DNA of 64,000 nucleotides from assembly GCA_030522415.1 (NCBI GenBank), contig CM060127.1:19020814-19084813 (forward strand), read 5' to 3'. This document shows positions 12,521-24,140 of this stretch, piece by piece. Every line of letters begins with the position of its first letter. The first letter of the stretch is position 1. The notes under the pieces were generated by a model. The model was not told where the DNA came from, did no database searches, and worked only from the letters and a program-made list of their open reading frames with translations. Source of the DNA: Channallabes apus (taxonomy: Eukaryota; Chordata; Actinopteri; Siluriformes; Clariidae). The translations under genes and the position numbers were made by a program.

Positions 12521-13899
12521 CAGGTCCTTCTAAAAAAATTAGCATATTGTGATAAAGTTCATTATTTTCTGATAAACATTAGACTTTCATATATTTTAGA
12601 TTCATTGCACACAACTGAAGTAGTTCAAGCCTTTTATTGTTTTAATATTGATGATTGTGGCATTCAGCTCATGAAAACCCAAAATCCCTATCTCAAAATA
12701 TTAGCATATCATGAAAAGGTTCTCTAAACGAGCTATTAACCTAATCATCTAAATCAACTAATTAACTCTAAACACCTGCAAAAGATTCCTGAGGCTTTTA
12801 AAAACTCCCAGCCTGGTTCATTACTCAAAACCGCAATCATGGGTAAGACTGCCGACCTGACTGCTGTCCAGAAGGCCATCATTGACACCCTCAAGCAAGA
12901 GGGTAAGACACAGAAAGAAATTTCTGAACGAATAGGCTGTTCCCAGAGTGCTGTATCAAGGCACCCCAGTGGGAAGTCTGTGGGAAGGAAAAAGTGTGGC
13001 AGAAAACGCTGCAGAACGAGAAGAGGTGACCGGGCCCTGAGGAAGATTGTGGAGAAGGACCGATTCCAGACCTTGGGGGACCTGCGGAAGCAGTGGACTG
13101 AGTCTGGAGTAGAAACATCCAGAGCCACCATGTACAGGCGTGTGCAGGAAATGGGCTACAGGTTGCAAATTTTGCATGTCATTCGGAAATCAAGGTACCA
13201 GAGTCTGGAGGAAGACTGGGGAGAGGGAAATGCCAAAATGCCTGAAGTCCAGTGTCAAGTACCCACATTCAGTGATGGTCTGGGGTGCCATGTCAGCTGC
13301 TGGTGTTGGTCCACAGTGTTTTATCAAGGGCAGGGTCAATGCAGCTAGCTATCAGGAGATTTTGGAGCACTTCATGCTTCCATCTGCTGAAAAGCTTTAT
13401 GGAGATGAAGATTTCATTTTTCAGCGCGACCTGGCACCTGCTCACAGTGCCAAAACCACTGGTAAATGGTTTACTGACCATGGTATTACTGTGCTCAATT
13501 GGCCTGCCAACTCTCCTGACCTGAACCCCATAGAGAATCTGTGGTATTTTGTGAAGAGAAAGTTGAGAGATATAAGACACAAGAATCTGCAAAAGGATTC
13601 CCGACCAAGTATTGAGTGCATAACTGAACATAATTATTTGAAGGTTGACTTTTTTTGTATTAAAAACACTTTTCTTTTATTGGTCGAATGAAATATGCAA
13701 ATTTTTTGAGATAGGGATTTTGGGTTTTCATGAGCTGTATGCCACAATCATCAATATTAAAACAATAAAAGGCTTGAACTACTTCAGTTGTGTGTAATGA
13801 ATCTAAAATATAAAAATATATGAAAGCATAATGTTTATCAGTACATTACAGAAAATAATTAACTTTATCACAATATGCTAATTTTTTGAGAAGGACCTG
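12521..13899 (+). mobile_element. Tc1-like transposon with CAG...CTG ends and TA target duplication
   Basis: Starts CAGGTCCTTCT and ends AGAAGGACCTG, flanked by TA on both sides (12519-12520, 13900-13901). The inner inverted repeat is long (TTAGCATATTGTGATAAAG and its complement at 13863-13881). Transposase on the plus strand is split: 12839-13348 begins MGKTADLTAVQKAI with the helix-turn-helix and RKKCGRKRC, and 13140-13691 carries QRDLAPAHSA and WPANSPDLNPIENLW in another frame. So it is frameshifted and internally shortened, and is a pseudogene copy. Because its termini are CAG/CTG, its excision would leave TACAGTA or TACTGTA. Confidence 0.92.
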
Positions 13900-14066
13900 T
13901 ATTTACTTCAATTAATTATATTTTTATGGCACATTATATATACTTCTATTCTCTGTTGCTGTTCTCTATTAAACTAAAGTAATCAAATTAGTAATTGGCT
14001 TTAACAGGCATTGGGGTTAACAGGCATTATTGATTAGACTATATTTAATATATTTTGTTAGATTAT

Positions 14067-14412
14067 CATTCATTCATCTTCTATACTGCTTATCCTGGGT
14101 ACAGGAGCCTGGAGCCACAAGACCTTTCCAATGCCAATCCATCACAGGGCACACACACACATACAGTACACACACTCACACACCCATTTACACACTACGG
14201 GCAATTTGGGAACACCAATTAGCCTAACCTGTATATCTTTGGACTGTGGAAGGAAACCGGAGTACCCAGAGGAAACCCACCAAGCATGGGGAGGACATGC
14301 AAACTCCATGCACACAGAGATGGGAATCGAGCCTGGCCGGGGAATCGAACCCGGCTGGGAATCGTACCCGGACCTTGGAGGTGCAAGGCCACTAACCACT
14401 ACACCACCATGC
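14067..14412 (-). repeat. SINE family A, near full length
   Basis: Reverse orientation: tail (CATTCATTCATCTTCTATACTG) on the left, tRNA-like head on the right with B box in GGGAATCG/GAACCC and A-box region CTAACCACTACACCACCATG. It carries a 5-bp CAGTA insertion at 14162-14168 relative to the sister copy at 29476. Confidence 0.88.
14162..14168 (+). other. Transposon excision footprint (TACAGTA) in a SINE
   Basis: This SINE reads CACATACAGTACACACACTC. The sister SINE near 29487 reads CACATACACACACTC. The difference is exactly CAGTA inserted after TA. Confidence 0.75.
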
Positions 14413-14814
14413 ACAGTTACTATTGCACAAAACAATTCAAGATATTGTAACTATATCATGAGATAATGTAGCTATATTTAGGATATTGTAACTATTGTAA
14501 GTACAGGATATTGTAAACATTTTAAGGTATTGTAACAACCTATGTGGTGAGTGGTTCACTTGCAGCAGCTTTGATAGTCTAATACTGTACAGTCTAATAG
14601 CAATCAAATAGAGAAAAAAACTTTCGATATCACTCCTATAGACACTTAGGATAGGTCACTGAAGGAGCTGTTCAGAGATGAAACTGTTCCATACATCGGG
14701 TGAGAGCCATTCCCAAGTGATGATGATGATGATGATGATTATTATTATTATTATTATATTTAATTTTATATGGCATGTGTATGTATACGGTGAAATACAT
14801 TAATGGTTATAATA

Positions 14815-14879
<65 letters not shown>

Positions 14880-14880
14880 C
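14815..14880. repeat. (GATA)n microsatellite
   Basis: About 16 perfect GATA units upstream of gdf6, preceded by short GAT and ATT runs at 14717-14757. A (CT)n run follows at 14966-14996, close to the gdf6 start. Confidence 0.95.
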
Positions 14881-14961
14881 TTGTGGGCACTCAGGGAACT
14901 AGTAGGGGTATGTGTCTCAGTTGCAGGCTTTTCACAATGGAACAGTCGCTATGCTGCTGCA

Positions 14962-14997
<36 letters not shown>

Positions 14998-15065
14998 CTC
15001 AGCTGCGTACACGTCCTCCAGTCTCTCTTATGAAAGATAGCCGTTAACTATTCTGCGTTTCCACC

Positions 15066-16997
15066 ATGCCCGGCCGCCGCCGCCGTTCAGCGGGTCTATT
15101 CTCGACCCTGCTCTTCCTTCTGCAGCACTGTACATGTGTTTACACGGCAGCCGTGGAGTTCCGCTCCGATGCCAGTCTTCTCACATCACCAGCCTCGTTT
15201 TCTCACACACTCGCCTCATCCAAACCCAAGCGCTTCTCAAGAACAAGCAAAGGCTCCGTGGAGCCCCACGAGTACATGCTTTCCATCTACAAGACTTTTT
15301 CGGCTGCCGAGAAACTGGGACTGAACGCGAGCTTTTTCCGTTCTTCTAAAGCCGCAAACACTATCACGAGTTTTGTGGATCATGGACACGGTAAGTCTGT
15401 CTGACTGAAATGTTTTTGCTTTTATCATCTTTTTAAATAATAGGGTAATATCATGTTTTGTGAATTATCAGCAACATGAAGAAGATTTTTAGTGGCTCTT
15501 TAGATACATTTTTATAACTAAAAAACTGTTGGCCAAGTCATAGAGAACTCCTTAGGGTTCTAGAATAATCCCCAGAGTGTGCAGGTGCACATAAATGTTG
15601 GACCAAGATGTAAGCATTATTTTGGATATATTTTAACGGAGTAAGTATTATAGTTTAGAATGCAGTTGATGTGTTTAATTGTTATATAATTATTTATTAC
15701 CATTAGAGCATAACTATGAAAGATTAATTGGTCTCTGAAGGGTTTTTACCTAATGCCTTATCATGAGTTTTTTTTTGTTTGTTTGTTTGTTTGTTTGTTT
15801 GTTTTTGTTTTTTCATTATAATTGTATATGAACACTTTCAGAGGAAAAAGGTAAATTTTCTTTGGCATCCCAGGTGAATCGATAGAAATTCTATAAAAAA
15901 TTCTACAATAAATTGTTTCTCCATCACAATACTTTATAAGAAGCTAAACACAGTCTATTATACATAGAACATCTGGAACATCTGTCAAAGAATAGTTTTA
16001 CTAGACCCGGATTTCTGGAAATCTGTTCATGGACCAGATCTAATGTTTAAAACTTTAAGCAAATAAAACAGAATTGAATGGGTTTTAATTGAGTCGTTTA
16101 TCTCTGATTTCTCTTTTAGATGACTCTCCAAACTCTCCATTGTGGGCACAGAAGTATCTGTTTGATATCTCAACACTTTCTGATAAAGTTGAGCTGCTGG
16201 GTGCCGAACTAAGAATTTACACGAAAGTCTCTGGACACTTCCCTACATCTGATGCAGGTCCCATGGAGATTCAGCTTCTGTCCTGCCAGACTCACAGACT
16301 TCTGGATTCCAAAATCTTAGATTTACAGGACTTTCGAAAAGCAAGATGGGAGGTTCTAGATGTGTGGAAACTTTTTGCAGAACGTGGTTTGCATACACAA
16401 AGGAACTTCTTCTGTCTGGAACTCAAGGTTTCCCTTGACAATCCTGAGAGGGAAATCGACTTACAGCGTCTTGGATTTCACAGATATGGGCGTCCACAAC
16501 AAAAGAAAGCCATATTGGTGGTGTTCACCAAGTCAAAAAAGAGGCATAGCTTGTACTATGAGAAAAAAAGGAAGATTAAATTGGGCCCTGACCAGAGTGT
16601 AAAAGAGAAGGTAAAACCCCACCGGAAACGACGGACAGCGTTAAATAACCGTCATGGCAAACGGCAGGGCAGAAAGTCTAAATCTAGATGCAGCAAGAGG
16701 CCACTTCAAGTCAATTTCAAAGAACTGGGATGGGATGACTGGATCATCGCTCCTCTGGATTATGAGGCATACCATTGTGAGGGTATCTGTGACTTTCCAC
16801 TTCGGTCTCACTTGGAGCCCACTAATCATGCCATCATACAGACTTTGATGAACTCTATGAACCCCAGCAACATGCCACCTAGCTGCTGTGTGCCTTCCAA
16901 ACTTAGCCCTATTAGTATCTTGTACATTGATGCTGGCAATAATGTAGTGTACAAACAATATGAGGACATGGTGGTAGAGTCATGTGGTTGCAGGTGA
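15066..16997 (+). CDS. gdf6: Growth/differentiation factor 6 (BMP-family ligand), complete
   Basis: Exon 1 15066-15390 and exon 2 16120-16997 (intron phase 1, GTAAGT donor, TTTTAG acceptor) encode 400 residues. The start ATG has a good context (CCACCATGC) and is followed by a basic then hydrophobic signal peptide ([12 protein letters not shown]). The propeptide (about 280 residues) ends in RKRR at 16623-16634, a furin site. The mature part is 120 residues with seven cysteines in the TGF-beta cystine-knot pattern and the ending VVESCGCR. The mature stretch [20 protein letters not shown] and the motif [16 protein letters not shown] fit GDF6 better than GDF5 or GDF7. Family role: secreted dimer acting through BMP receptors and SMAD1/5 in dorsal eye, skeletal joint and neural crest patterning. 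The short propeptide and the gene context may point to the second teleost copy (gdf6b), but I cannot decide a versus b. Confidence 0.95.
15391..16119 (+). other. gdf6 intron
   Basis: Single 729-base intron, placed after the first part of the propeptide as in other GDF5/6/7 genes. Holds a (GTTT)n run at about 15773-15803 and nothing else recognised. Confidence 0.85.
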
Positions 16998-17640
16998 CTA
17001 GAGATGTTCCTCAAAAGAGTCCAAATTGCTGGTCAAGTCTTTATGTTAAATTAATTGAGGATTTAAACATTTGAGCTGACAGATTTTGTAGAACAGTCAT
17101 CATTAGCCAGAATTCCTTAATGGAAGTTAATGATAAAAATGCAAGATTTACTGTAACCTGAAGACATTATTATATCGTATTTTGCATTGTAGTCTTTTCA
17201 AGGTAATTATCTAGAATTGGATTTTATTCATGAGGAAATGGTTCCTCATACATAAAATCCAATTCTGGATTAGATACTTATTAAATTGTCTTAATATACA
17301 GTAGCTATATCATTTCCCATAGCTATATCAATAAAGCATTTTGTAAGTAATTTGTACAGTTTGATTTTACATTTTAATTTATACTCTATTCCATTAAATT
17401 ATTTTAGCCAATTTTATATGTGTACTTTTGTAGATTGAAGTTGTATATCTACCTCATTAAAGAACTTGGATTTTTAAATCTTCTTAGTTATATGAATGTA
17501 AGGAAGATTTCTTTTACTGTCTCTGTAAATACTAATGCCAATTGTCCACAGCTTTATTCTTCTAATAAAATACTGTTTACAATATGTTTATTAATGCAAC
17601 CAGTTTGGTTTATTATTTGGTTTATTTTTAGATGTGATAA
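16998..17640 (+). other. gdf6 3' UTR with candidate poly(A) signals
   Basis: A+T-rich sequence after the TGA with AATAAAG at about 17330 and AATAAAA at about 17562. It holds two TACWGTA 7-mers (17149, 17297), which are outside the reading frame. UTR extent is inferred from the hexamers only. Confidence 0.45.
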
Positions 17641-18194
17641 ATAGAATAGCTCCAAAATTTATCTAACATAATAACAAAACATAATGGATTGCGCTATTAG
17701 AGAAATATTCCAGAACATAGTGGCATGATGTGTTACCACTCTAGAAGGGATTTTCTTTTTGTCTATAACTCCACGTGCTTAATTCATCTTATAAAACCAA
17801 AATTAACCAATAATTAAAATAATCGTAATTTATTAATGAATGCCATCAAATTTATATGATTATGATTACCTTTATTGTTACAGAACCATCCCTACTACCA
17901 GTTTGTTCCTGTTAAAACGTATGCTACCACAGCTATTAAAAAGAAGCTGTTTCTTTTTCATAACTCTCAGTGTTGACGACACTGAATGCTTATTACATAT
18001 CCATCTGCTGCTGAGGGTAGTGAATTCACATATATTGCTTTATCAAACAAGAAGCTCCACAAAATAACTCATCCAAGTAAAAAAAAAAACTAGGCAACTG
18101 CACTTTGCACTTTACCAAATTATTAAATCAGCCAAAAGAAAAACTGATATGGGCAGTTTGATTATGTCAAAGATTTACAGTACATAGATTTGCA

Positions 18195-19345
18195 CCAGGG
18201 CTTGACATTAACTTTTTTGCTCACTGGCCAATGTGGCTAGTGGATTTCCGGGGGGCACTAGCCATTCAGCCTTATTACTAGTCACAATTTTCTCACCAGA
18301 AAATCGCAGTTTTTTCTTCACCATGATACGTTAATGTTTGTTATATCTAGATTTACTTATAAATGACAGCATACACTGTATCACTATAGTAGTAGTCAAG
18401 TATTCAGTACTGTTAATATAGCTCCCAATATAAAAACATGCAAACATGAACAGTATATTCTGCTTATTGAACTTAAATTCAAGCCTCTTACCACATGAAA
18501 TTGAAAAATAACAGATTCAGAAGAACTGAACTCATTCTGATATTAAAAATACAGCAACTCAGAACATTTATCATTTTAGCGTGTTGTGTACTATTATCAG
18601 GTATTATTATTCATTATGTATTATTATTATATCAGAATTCTGAGTTAGGACAATGGACTCTGGTCTATCTTGTTGTGTTGACTCTTCATAGTGTAAGGTA
18701 ATTCAATCAATTGATGAATTTTATATCATTCAACATGAAATCTAAATAGATTTTAATATTCTCATCCTGTTGAGAAGCAATAGCCCTTTAAGGAAATGAT
18801 ACACACACACACACACACACACACACACCAAACAGGAAGTAAAAGTGTGCGCGCGTGCGTACGCATGCGCAATGCATGTGTGAGCATGTGTAGAGAGAGA
18901 TATTAAATGTCTTCATTACATTAATGCGCGTTTTATGCGCATAATATTATGTTGCAATGTCAACGTTTATTATATCGGCTGACTTTAGAGAAAACTACAA
19001 CAAATATATATTGTCATACCTGTAGTGTTTGCATGTAATTCTATTCCAAGTTTTCTGTTCAGCATCCTGACTCTGACGTAAGCACATCGAGCGGGACGAG
19101 GTAACTAAGCGTGTGTAATCTGTCACTGGGCATGCGCATGACGAAAAAAAAAAAGTAAACTGCATATTCGCTAACAACTCCATTTGTCTATGTGATCTTT
19201 ATTTTCTTCTATACCGAAGGACGTTACAATACCAAAGAATAAACTACCTGCCAAAGTGGCTAGTGAGACTAAAGTTTTTACCCGCCACAGTCGAATTTTA
19301 CCCGCATTTGGCGGGTTGGCGGGTGCCAGTGTCAAGCCCTGGTAT
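18195..19345. mobile_element. Non-autonomous DNA transposon, hAT-like, with terminal inverted repeats
   Basis: Left end CCAGGGCTTGACATTAAC (18195) and right end GTGTCAAGCCCTGG (to 19344) are inverted repeats. Just inside, both ends carry related GGCTAGTG/CACTAGCC-like sequence (ACTGGCCAATGTGGCTAGTG on the left, CCAAAGTGGCTAGTGAGACT on the right). No transposase is visible. The interior holds (AC)n at 18801-18828. A clean 8-bp target duplication is not visible, so the superfamily is an inference. Confidence 0.6.
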
Positions 19346-19633
19346 GCAGCAAGATCCGTTCTGTGAAAACGGGTGCGCAAATACCATATACCATACTTTT
19401 TTTTGTTGGATACTACAGTGTACTTTCAATGTATGAGTGTGGCATACCTAAGTCCTTTTCAATCTCATTCACTAATATTTTTTCACCTTCATGTTATTTA
19501 ATAAGTTTTGCTTCACTTTCATTTTAATAGGTCTCTTTTGCCTCTTGCTGTGGTTATCCCTAACACTGGTTTTGTTGCATTTGGGAGCCATGATGTGCTT
19601 CATCATTTTATAAACTTTAGACACCATAAACGT

Positions 19634-20156
19634 ACAGTGCTAGCCAAGAGAATTGAGACAAAACCCAATGTTTTAATGACATTTACTTTATATAACGACA
19701 ATCAAATAATACAAATAATTTATTATGGTATGCAGTGAAATTGCTATTCAACAAGTGATATTTAGTATGAAGTCTTTTATTATTCAAAACCTGCTGGATC
19801 TTGCTGGGCATTAAGTCAAAAAGAGTCTGCAGTACTCTGGTGTCACTCGCTCAGTCCATGCCTGCTTGTTTACCGAAGATTACTGTATGTACAGAAGACA
19901 ATTTATTGCCTGCTACTGCCTTCTTTACTATTGTCCAATAGTTTTCTGTTGGGTTTAGGCCTGAAGAGGACCCAGGCCATGGCTCATGAAGCTGAATACT
20001 ATTGTCTCGTAGTCAGTTTACACTAGTTTTCAGTTAATTCACACAACTCTTTTGCCAGATAGGTTAGAACCAATTAGTGACATCACCTGTTTTCTATATA
20101 GGGAAAAATATCTACTGTACATGGCATATGTTGTCTTAATACTTTTGGCAACCACT
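19634..20156 (-). mobile_element. Decayed Tc1-like element
   Basis: Left end TACAGTGCTAGCCAAGAGAA and right end ending TACTTTTGGCAACCACTG are diverged inverted repeats. In between, the minus strand still reads PWPGSSSGLNPTENYWTIVK, the transposase catalytic block, but the N-terminal half is gone. It carries TACTGTA scars at 19881 and 20113. Confidence 0.75.
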
Positions 20157-20457
20157 GCCAACTGTGATTGGATATTGTGTGAACATATAATTAGCTGGAT
20201 AAATCCTATAAGTAAAGGTTGACATTCTATCTTTGTTAAGGTTGCATTTGCCACCGCATGTTAAGGTCATTTGTTCAATGTAAACCCAAGGCAATTTTAT
20301 TGAAATAATTTTAACTTTGAAAAACAGCGATGGGTCAATGTTGTGTTTTGGGTGCAGGGTACTGTAACCTGTTTAAAAGTATATAATAACATTATTCAAA
20401 GTTAAGGTTTACTCCTGCTGAGTAATAAAATGGAAAAATGTAGCTTGTCATGTTACC

Positions 20458-21404
20458 TGTGAGGGTTGCCCACTAGAGGGCAGTGTTTTTTAGTTTGTAG
20501 TTCTGTTCCTAGACTCAGTTTCCCAGAAGCCTCCTCAGTCAGGTGCCGTGGATGCTCACCTGAACTGAGGAGGCTCATTAGCACTGTTATAAATACCTGT
20601 TTGTTCTGGGAAACTGGGTCGAGCATTAATTTCTGTTATGTGGGTTTTGGTTCCTTGTTTTAGTTTGATTTCATTATAGTTGGCATTTAGTTTCTGGAGC
20701 TCTTTAAGTTTGTATTTGCTTTGATTTAGTTTATGTCTCTGTGTCTCCTAGCAGGATTAGCCTCTAGGAGAATTAGCCTTTTGTGTTTACCCTTTTGTAT
20801 AAGTAACCCCAATTGCATGTTTAGCTAGTAGTCTGTTTAAATACTAATGAGGGTGATACTAACATGTTTAGATCTTAGTCTGTCTAGTCTCCTTGTCTGC
20901 TTAGCTCTTAGTCTGTTTAGGTACTAACATCTTTAGCCACTAACCTTTAGAGTTCTTAGTCTGTTTCATACCTAGTCTGCTGTGCACCTTGTCTGTTCAT
21001 TCCCTTGGTTCTCAGGCTACTGGCCTGTTGAGCCATTAGTCTGATTAGCTATGAGCTAGCTTAGCAGCTAATGTGCAGAACAGGTGGTAGACCTAGCCAA
21101 GCCTGTCTTGTGTTTGTTTATCCCTTGCATGTATAGTCCCTTGTGTTTAGTCCTCTAGGCTGTTTAGTATGTCTTGTCTCGTCCAGTTTGTATCCCCATG
21201 TCTGTACTGTATTAGATCGTGTAATCCGGAGTCTGTGTTTGTGTTTTGAGTTCTCGTTTGTTAGCATGCTCCATGTTTTTAGCCAACTTCCTTAGTTCAT
21301 GGTTTGTTTGATTATCATTAAAGACTCTTTTGTTTCACTGCATCCCCTCTGCGTCTATGCCTCAACACCAAGCCCACAGTCCAACATCATAACAGAACGT
21401 GACA
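20458..21404 (+). mobile_element. Solo LTR of a retrotransposon with intact 5-bp target duplication
   Basis: Begins TGTGAGGGTTGCCC and ends GAACGTGACA (TG...CA), flanked on both sides by TTACC (20453-20457 and 21405-21409). A TATAAATA box lies at about 20589 and an ATTAAA poly(A)-type signal at about 21318, so the element reads on the plus strand. No internal gag/pol sequence is present on either side, as after LTR-LTR recombination. It contains a long run of degenerate repeats built on TAGTCTGTTTAG (20820-21010). Confidence 0.8.
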
Positions 21405-21409
21405 TTACC

Positions 21410-22148
21410 AAGGAATCAGAAAGCAAAAAGTCTTTATCCTAAGTGATGAAACTGTTGTGCAGAAAATTTCACTATGAACACAATGTTATTTTTCCCTTCT
21501 CTTTCTTCAGCTAGTTTTTATAATGTATTTCTATTATTAGATTTGGTAGATCATCCCCTAGTCCCTGTGGAAAAGTTGTTACTATAGAAACCAAAATAAC
21601 ACTTTAAAATAAACCTGACTTGTTAATCAACTTTTTCTAACAAATCAATTTGAAATTCAACAGTGTTACAATTGGTGAGGACAGTAGATACAATCGTAAA
21701 CTTGGTTACATCTACAGTAGTAACTCCTTTAGATATTCTACAACTACAGTAGATTAATTTACCATACAAAGAATTATTGGGAAACCATGTCTATTTATTT
21801 AATCCACAATCAAGTATTGATAGTTGATGCTGTAGTCTGACTCCTCCTAAAGATGAGTTGATTAGTTGATAGGTTGCCTCTGTAGAACTCCATTAATCAC
21901 TGTGTTAATATCAATACGAAGATATGCAACTCATTACTAATGATATACTTTTTTGGTCTACTGACTAACTGTCAGACTAAATGGATGAGGAAACATAATC
22001 AGAAAGCCAGCAGAAGATTTTCTTGTACTGGGGTTAGGTATGAGATGTTAGACGAAAAGCAAATTTCAGTGTTTAGCAAAGGTGAAAGAGGGGTCAACGG
22101 ATACTTAGTGCCACGTTCCTTGGGTGGCCTGGTGTGTAAATTCTCTCC

Positions 22149-22186
<38 letters not shown>

Positions 22187-23024
22187 GTATGTATCTTTCT
22201 GTCCCTCAGACACACATAGATTGGCAAAGAGTGGACAGATGCACAGGAATTGACCCCCAATGCCCAAGGTTTTATTCATTCTCTGTCTGGGATAAGACAA
22301 AGCAAGCAAACGATGCTACTTTCAGATTATGCTTGCCTAAGGTCAGAGGTCGAGTGTCCCTTTGTGCATGGCCTCTGTGAGAATTTCAAAGGTACACATG
22401 CAGTAAAGAAAGAGGAAGCAATACACATAGCTAGAGAACAAGGAAAAGGAATGTGTGTGACATTGCTGGAATGGCCCTAGTCGTTCTGACACTGTGTTAC
22501 TCCATGCACTACCTAAGAAGATAAGAAAGAAGGTGCAAATACAAGCAACTGTACAACAATGCTGATTCAAAACAATAGATTTAAGTTTGCCTCTATGGCA
22601 CATCTAGACCACTGAATTGAATGTCTACATTGTTAAAGAATTTTTAGGTTGTAGGTTGTGATCTAAGATTGCATACTGCAACATGCTCCTTAGCCGTCAA
22701 TGTAGTGCCGTTGCAACAAATCTATATTACAGTAACAGTTACAAATATGGTACTAACAATTGGAAATGGAAAGACAAACATACTACGGTAATAGAAAATA
22801 AAAATACATTTATTACCACAAGCTCACTTTGAAAAATGTTTCAGTTTCTAAACAGTTTACAAGATGATCCCAGTGATACTGTAGCTTACCTAAATTTTAT
22901 AACATACTATGTGATAGTATGCTGTTTGTGTCAGAATATACAGCAGTTAATTTACTGCATTTATTCTTAGAGTGTTTATATTTCCTATAAATGAAGATAT
23001 GTCTGCATTTTTCATATAAAATTC
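21410..23024. other. Intergenic sequence without recognisable gene
   Basis: A+T-rich. Holds a (CT)n run at 22150-22185 and six-frame ORFs without family resemblance. Several TACWGTA 7-mers (21713, 21745, 22728, 22877). Confidence 0.5.
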
Positions 23025-23039
23025 CTCTTACGGTGAGAT

Positions 23040-23403
23040 TCATTCATTCATCTTCTATACCGCTTTATCCTGTATTTAGGGTCACGTCGACCTGGAGCCT
23101 ATCCCAGGAGACTCTGGGCACGAGGCAGGGTACACCCTGGACAGCGTCCCAATCCATCGCAGAGCACACACAGACACACACACTCATTCACACACTATGG
23201 TCAATTTGGGAACGCCAATTAGCCTAATCTGCATGTCTTTGGACTGTGGGAGGAAACCGGAGTACCCAGGAGGAAACCCACCAAGAACGGGGAGAACATG
23301 CAAACTCCATGCACACAGAGACGGGAATCGAGCCTGGCCGGGAATCGAACCCGGACCCTGGAGGTGCAAGGCGACAGTGCTAACCACTACACCACCGTGC
23401 TGC
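23040..23403 (-). repeat. SINE family A, full length with 15-bp target duplication
   Basis: Tail on the left, tRNA-like head on the right. Flanked by perfect copies of CTCTTACGGTGAGAT at 23025-23039 and 23404-23418. This defines the ends of the family exactly: the head begins GGCAGCACGGTGGTGTAGTG and the B box is GGGTTCGATTCCC. Confidence 0.95.
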
Positions 23404-23920
23404 CTCTTACGGTGAGATATTGAGCAATAAAACAATTTTTAAAAATGTAAACTTACATCAGCTATTGTTTCTCAGTTGTTTTTAAAAATTAAGTTACAAT
23501 CAATCTCTTGAATTCACACATTTCCTACATGAAAAAAGTCAATAGCTTTTATGACAACAGTGCTGTTTGCTCAGATTTCGCCACTTTTGTTCACTGCCCT
23601 GAAGATGTCTCTTTTTTGTCAGAGCGTCAAACATTAGTGACCCAGAAAACAAGTGATAAAATAGAGGGGTGAAAGGAGATTTGCAGAGTCAATACATGAG
23701 AGGAAAGTGTCCTGGTATGTTTATATAGCTGTAGGCCATAGTAGGATAGAGGCCAGCAGGTTAATCTGTCCCACTTAACTCCTGCACACTAACTGCTGAT
23801 TTAAGGTTAGCGGAAGGTGCACCATAAAACGGATTTAAATGAGACCGAAGTTATTCTGTTCCAGCTGGCATGGTCCGCATTTAAACACAGCAAAAGACTG
23901 TACTTCTTCAAATATACATA

Positions 23921-24140
23921 CCGGGGGCTTTCCACCCAAAGTCCAAAGACATGCAAATTAGACTAATTCCCCAAATTATCCATAGTGTCTGAATGAGTGT
24001 GTGAATGAGTGTGTGAGTGTGGTTGCCCTGCAATGGATTGGCATCCCATCCAGGGTGTACCCCGTTTCATGCCCTATAGTCTCCAGCTCCAGGCCCCACG
24101 CGACTCTGTACGTGGTGTACAGTAGATGATGAAATTGAGT
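23921..24140 (+). repeat. SINE family A, 5'-truncated and diverged
   Basis: Starts in the CCAAAGACATGCAAATTAG block and keeps the GGATTGGCATCCCATCCAGG block. The tail is degenerate and contains a TACAGTA at 24118. Confidence 0.75.

Noticed and set aside
15066..16997. GDF5 or GDF7 instead of GDF6
   Set aside because: The mature domain has GDF6-type residues ([18 protein letters not shown]). GDF5 has FKDMGWDDW and a longer propeptide.
21940..22480. ORFs of 146 and 76 codons near a (CT)n run
   Set aside because: Low-complexity content (poly Ser-Leu) and no family resemblance or splice context.
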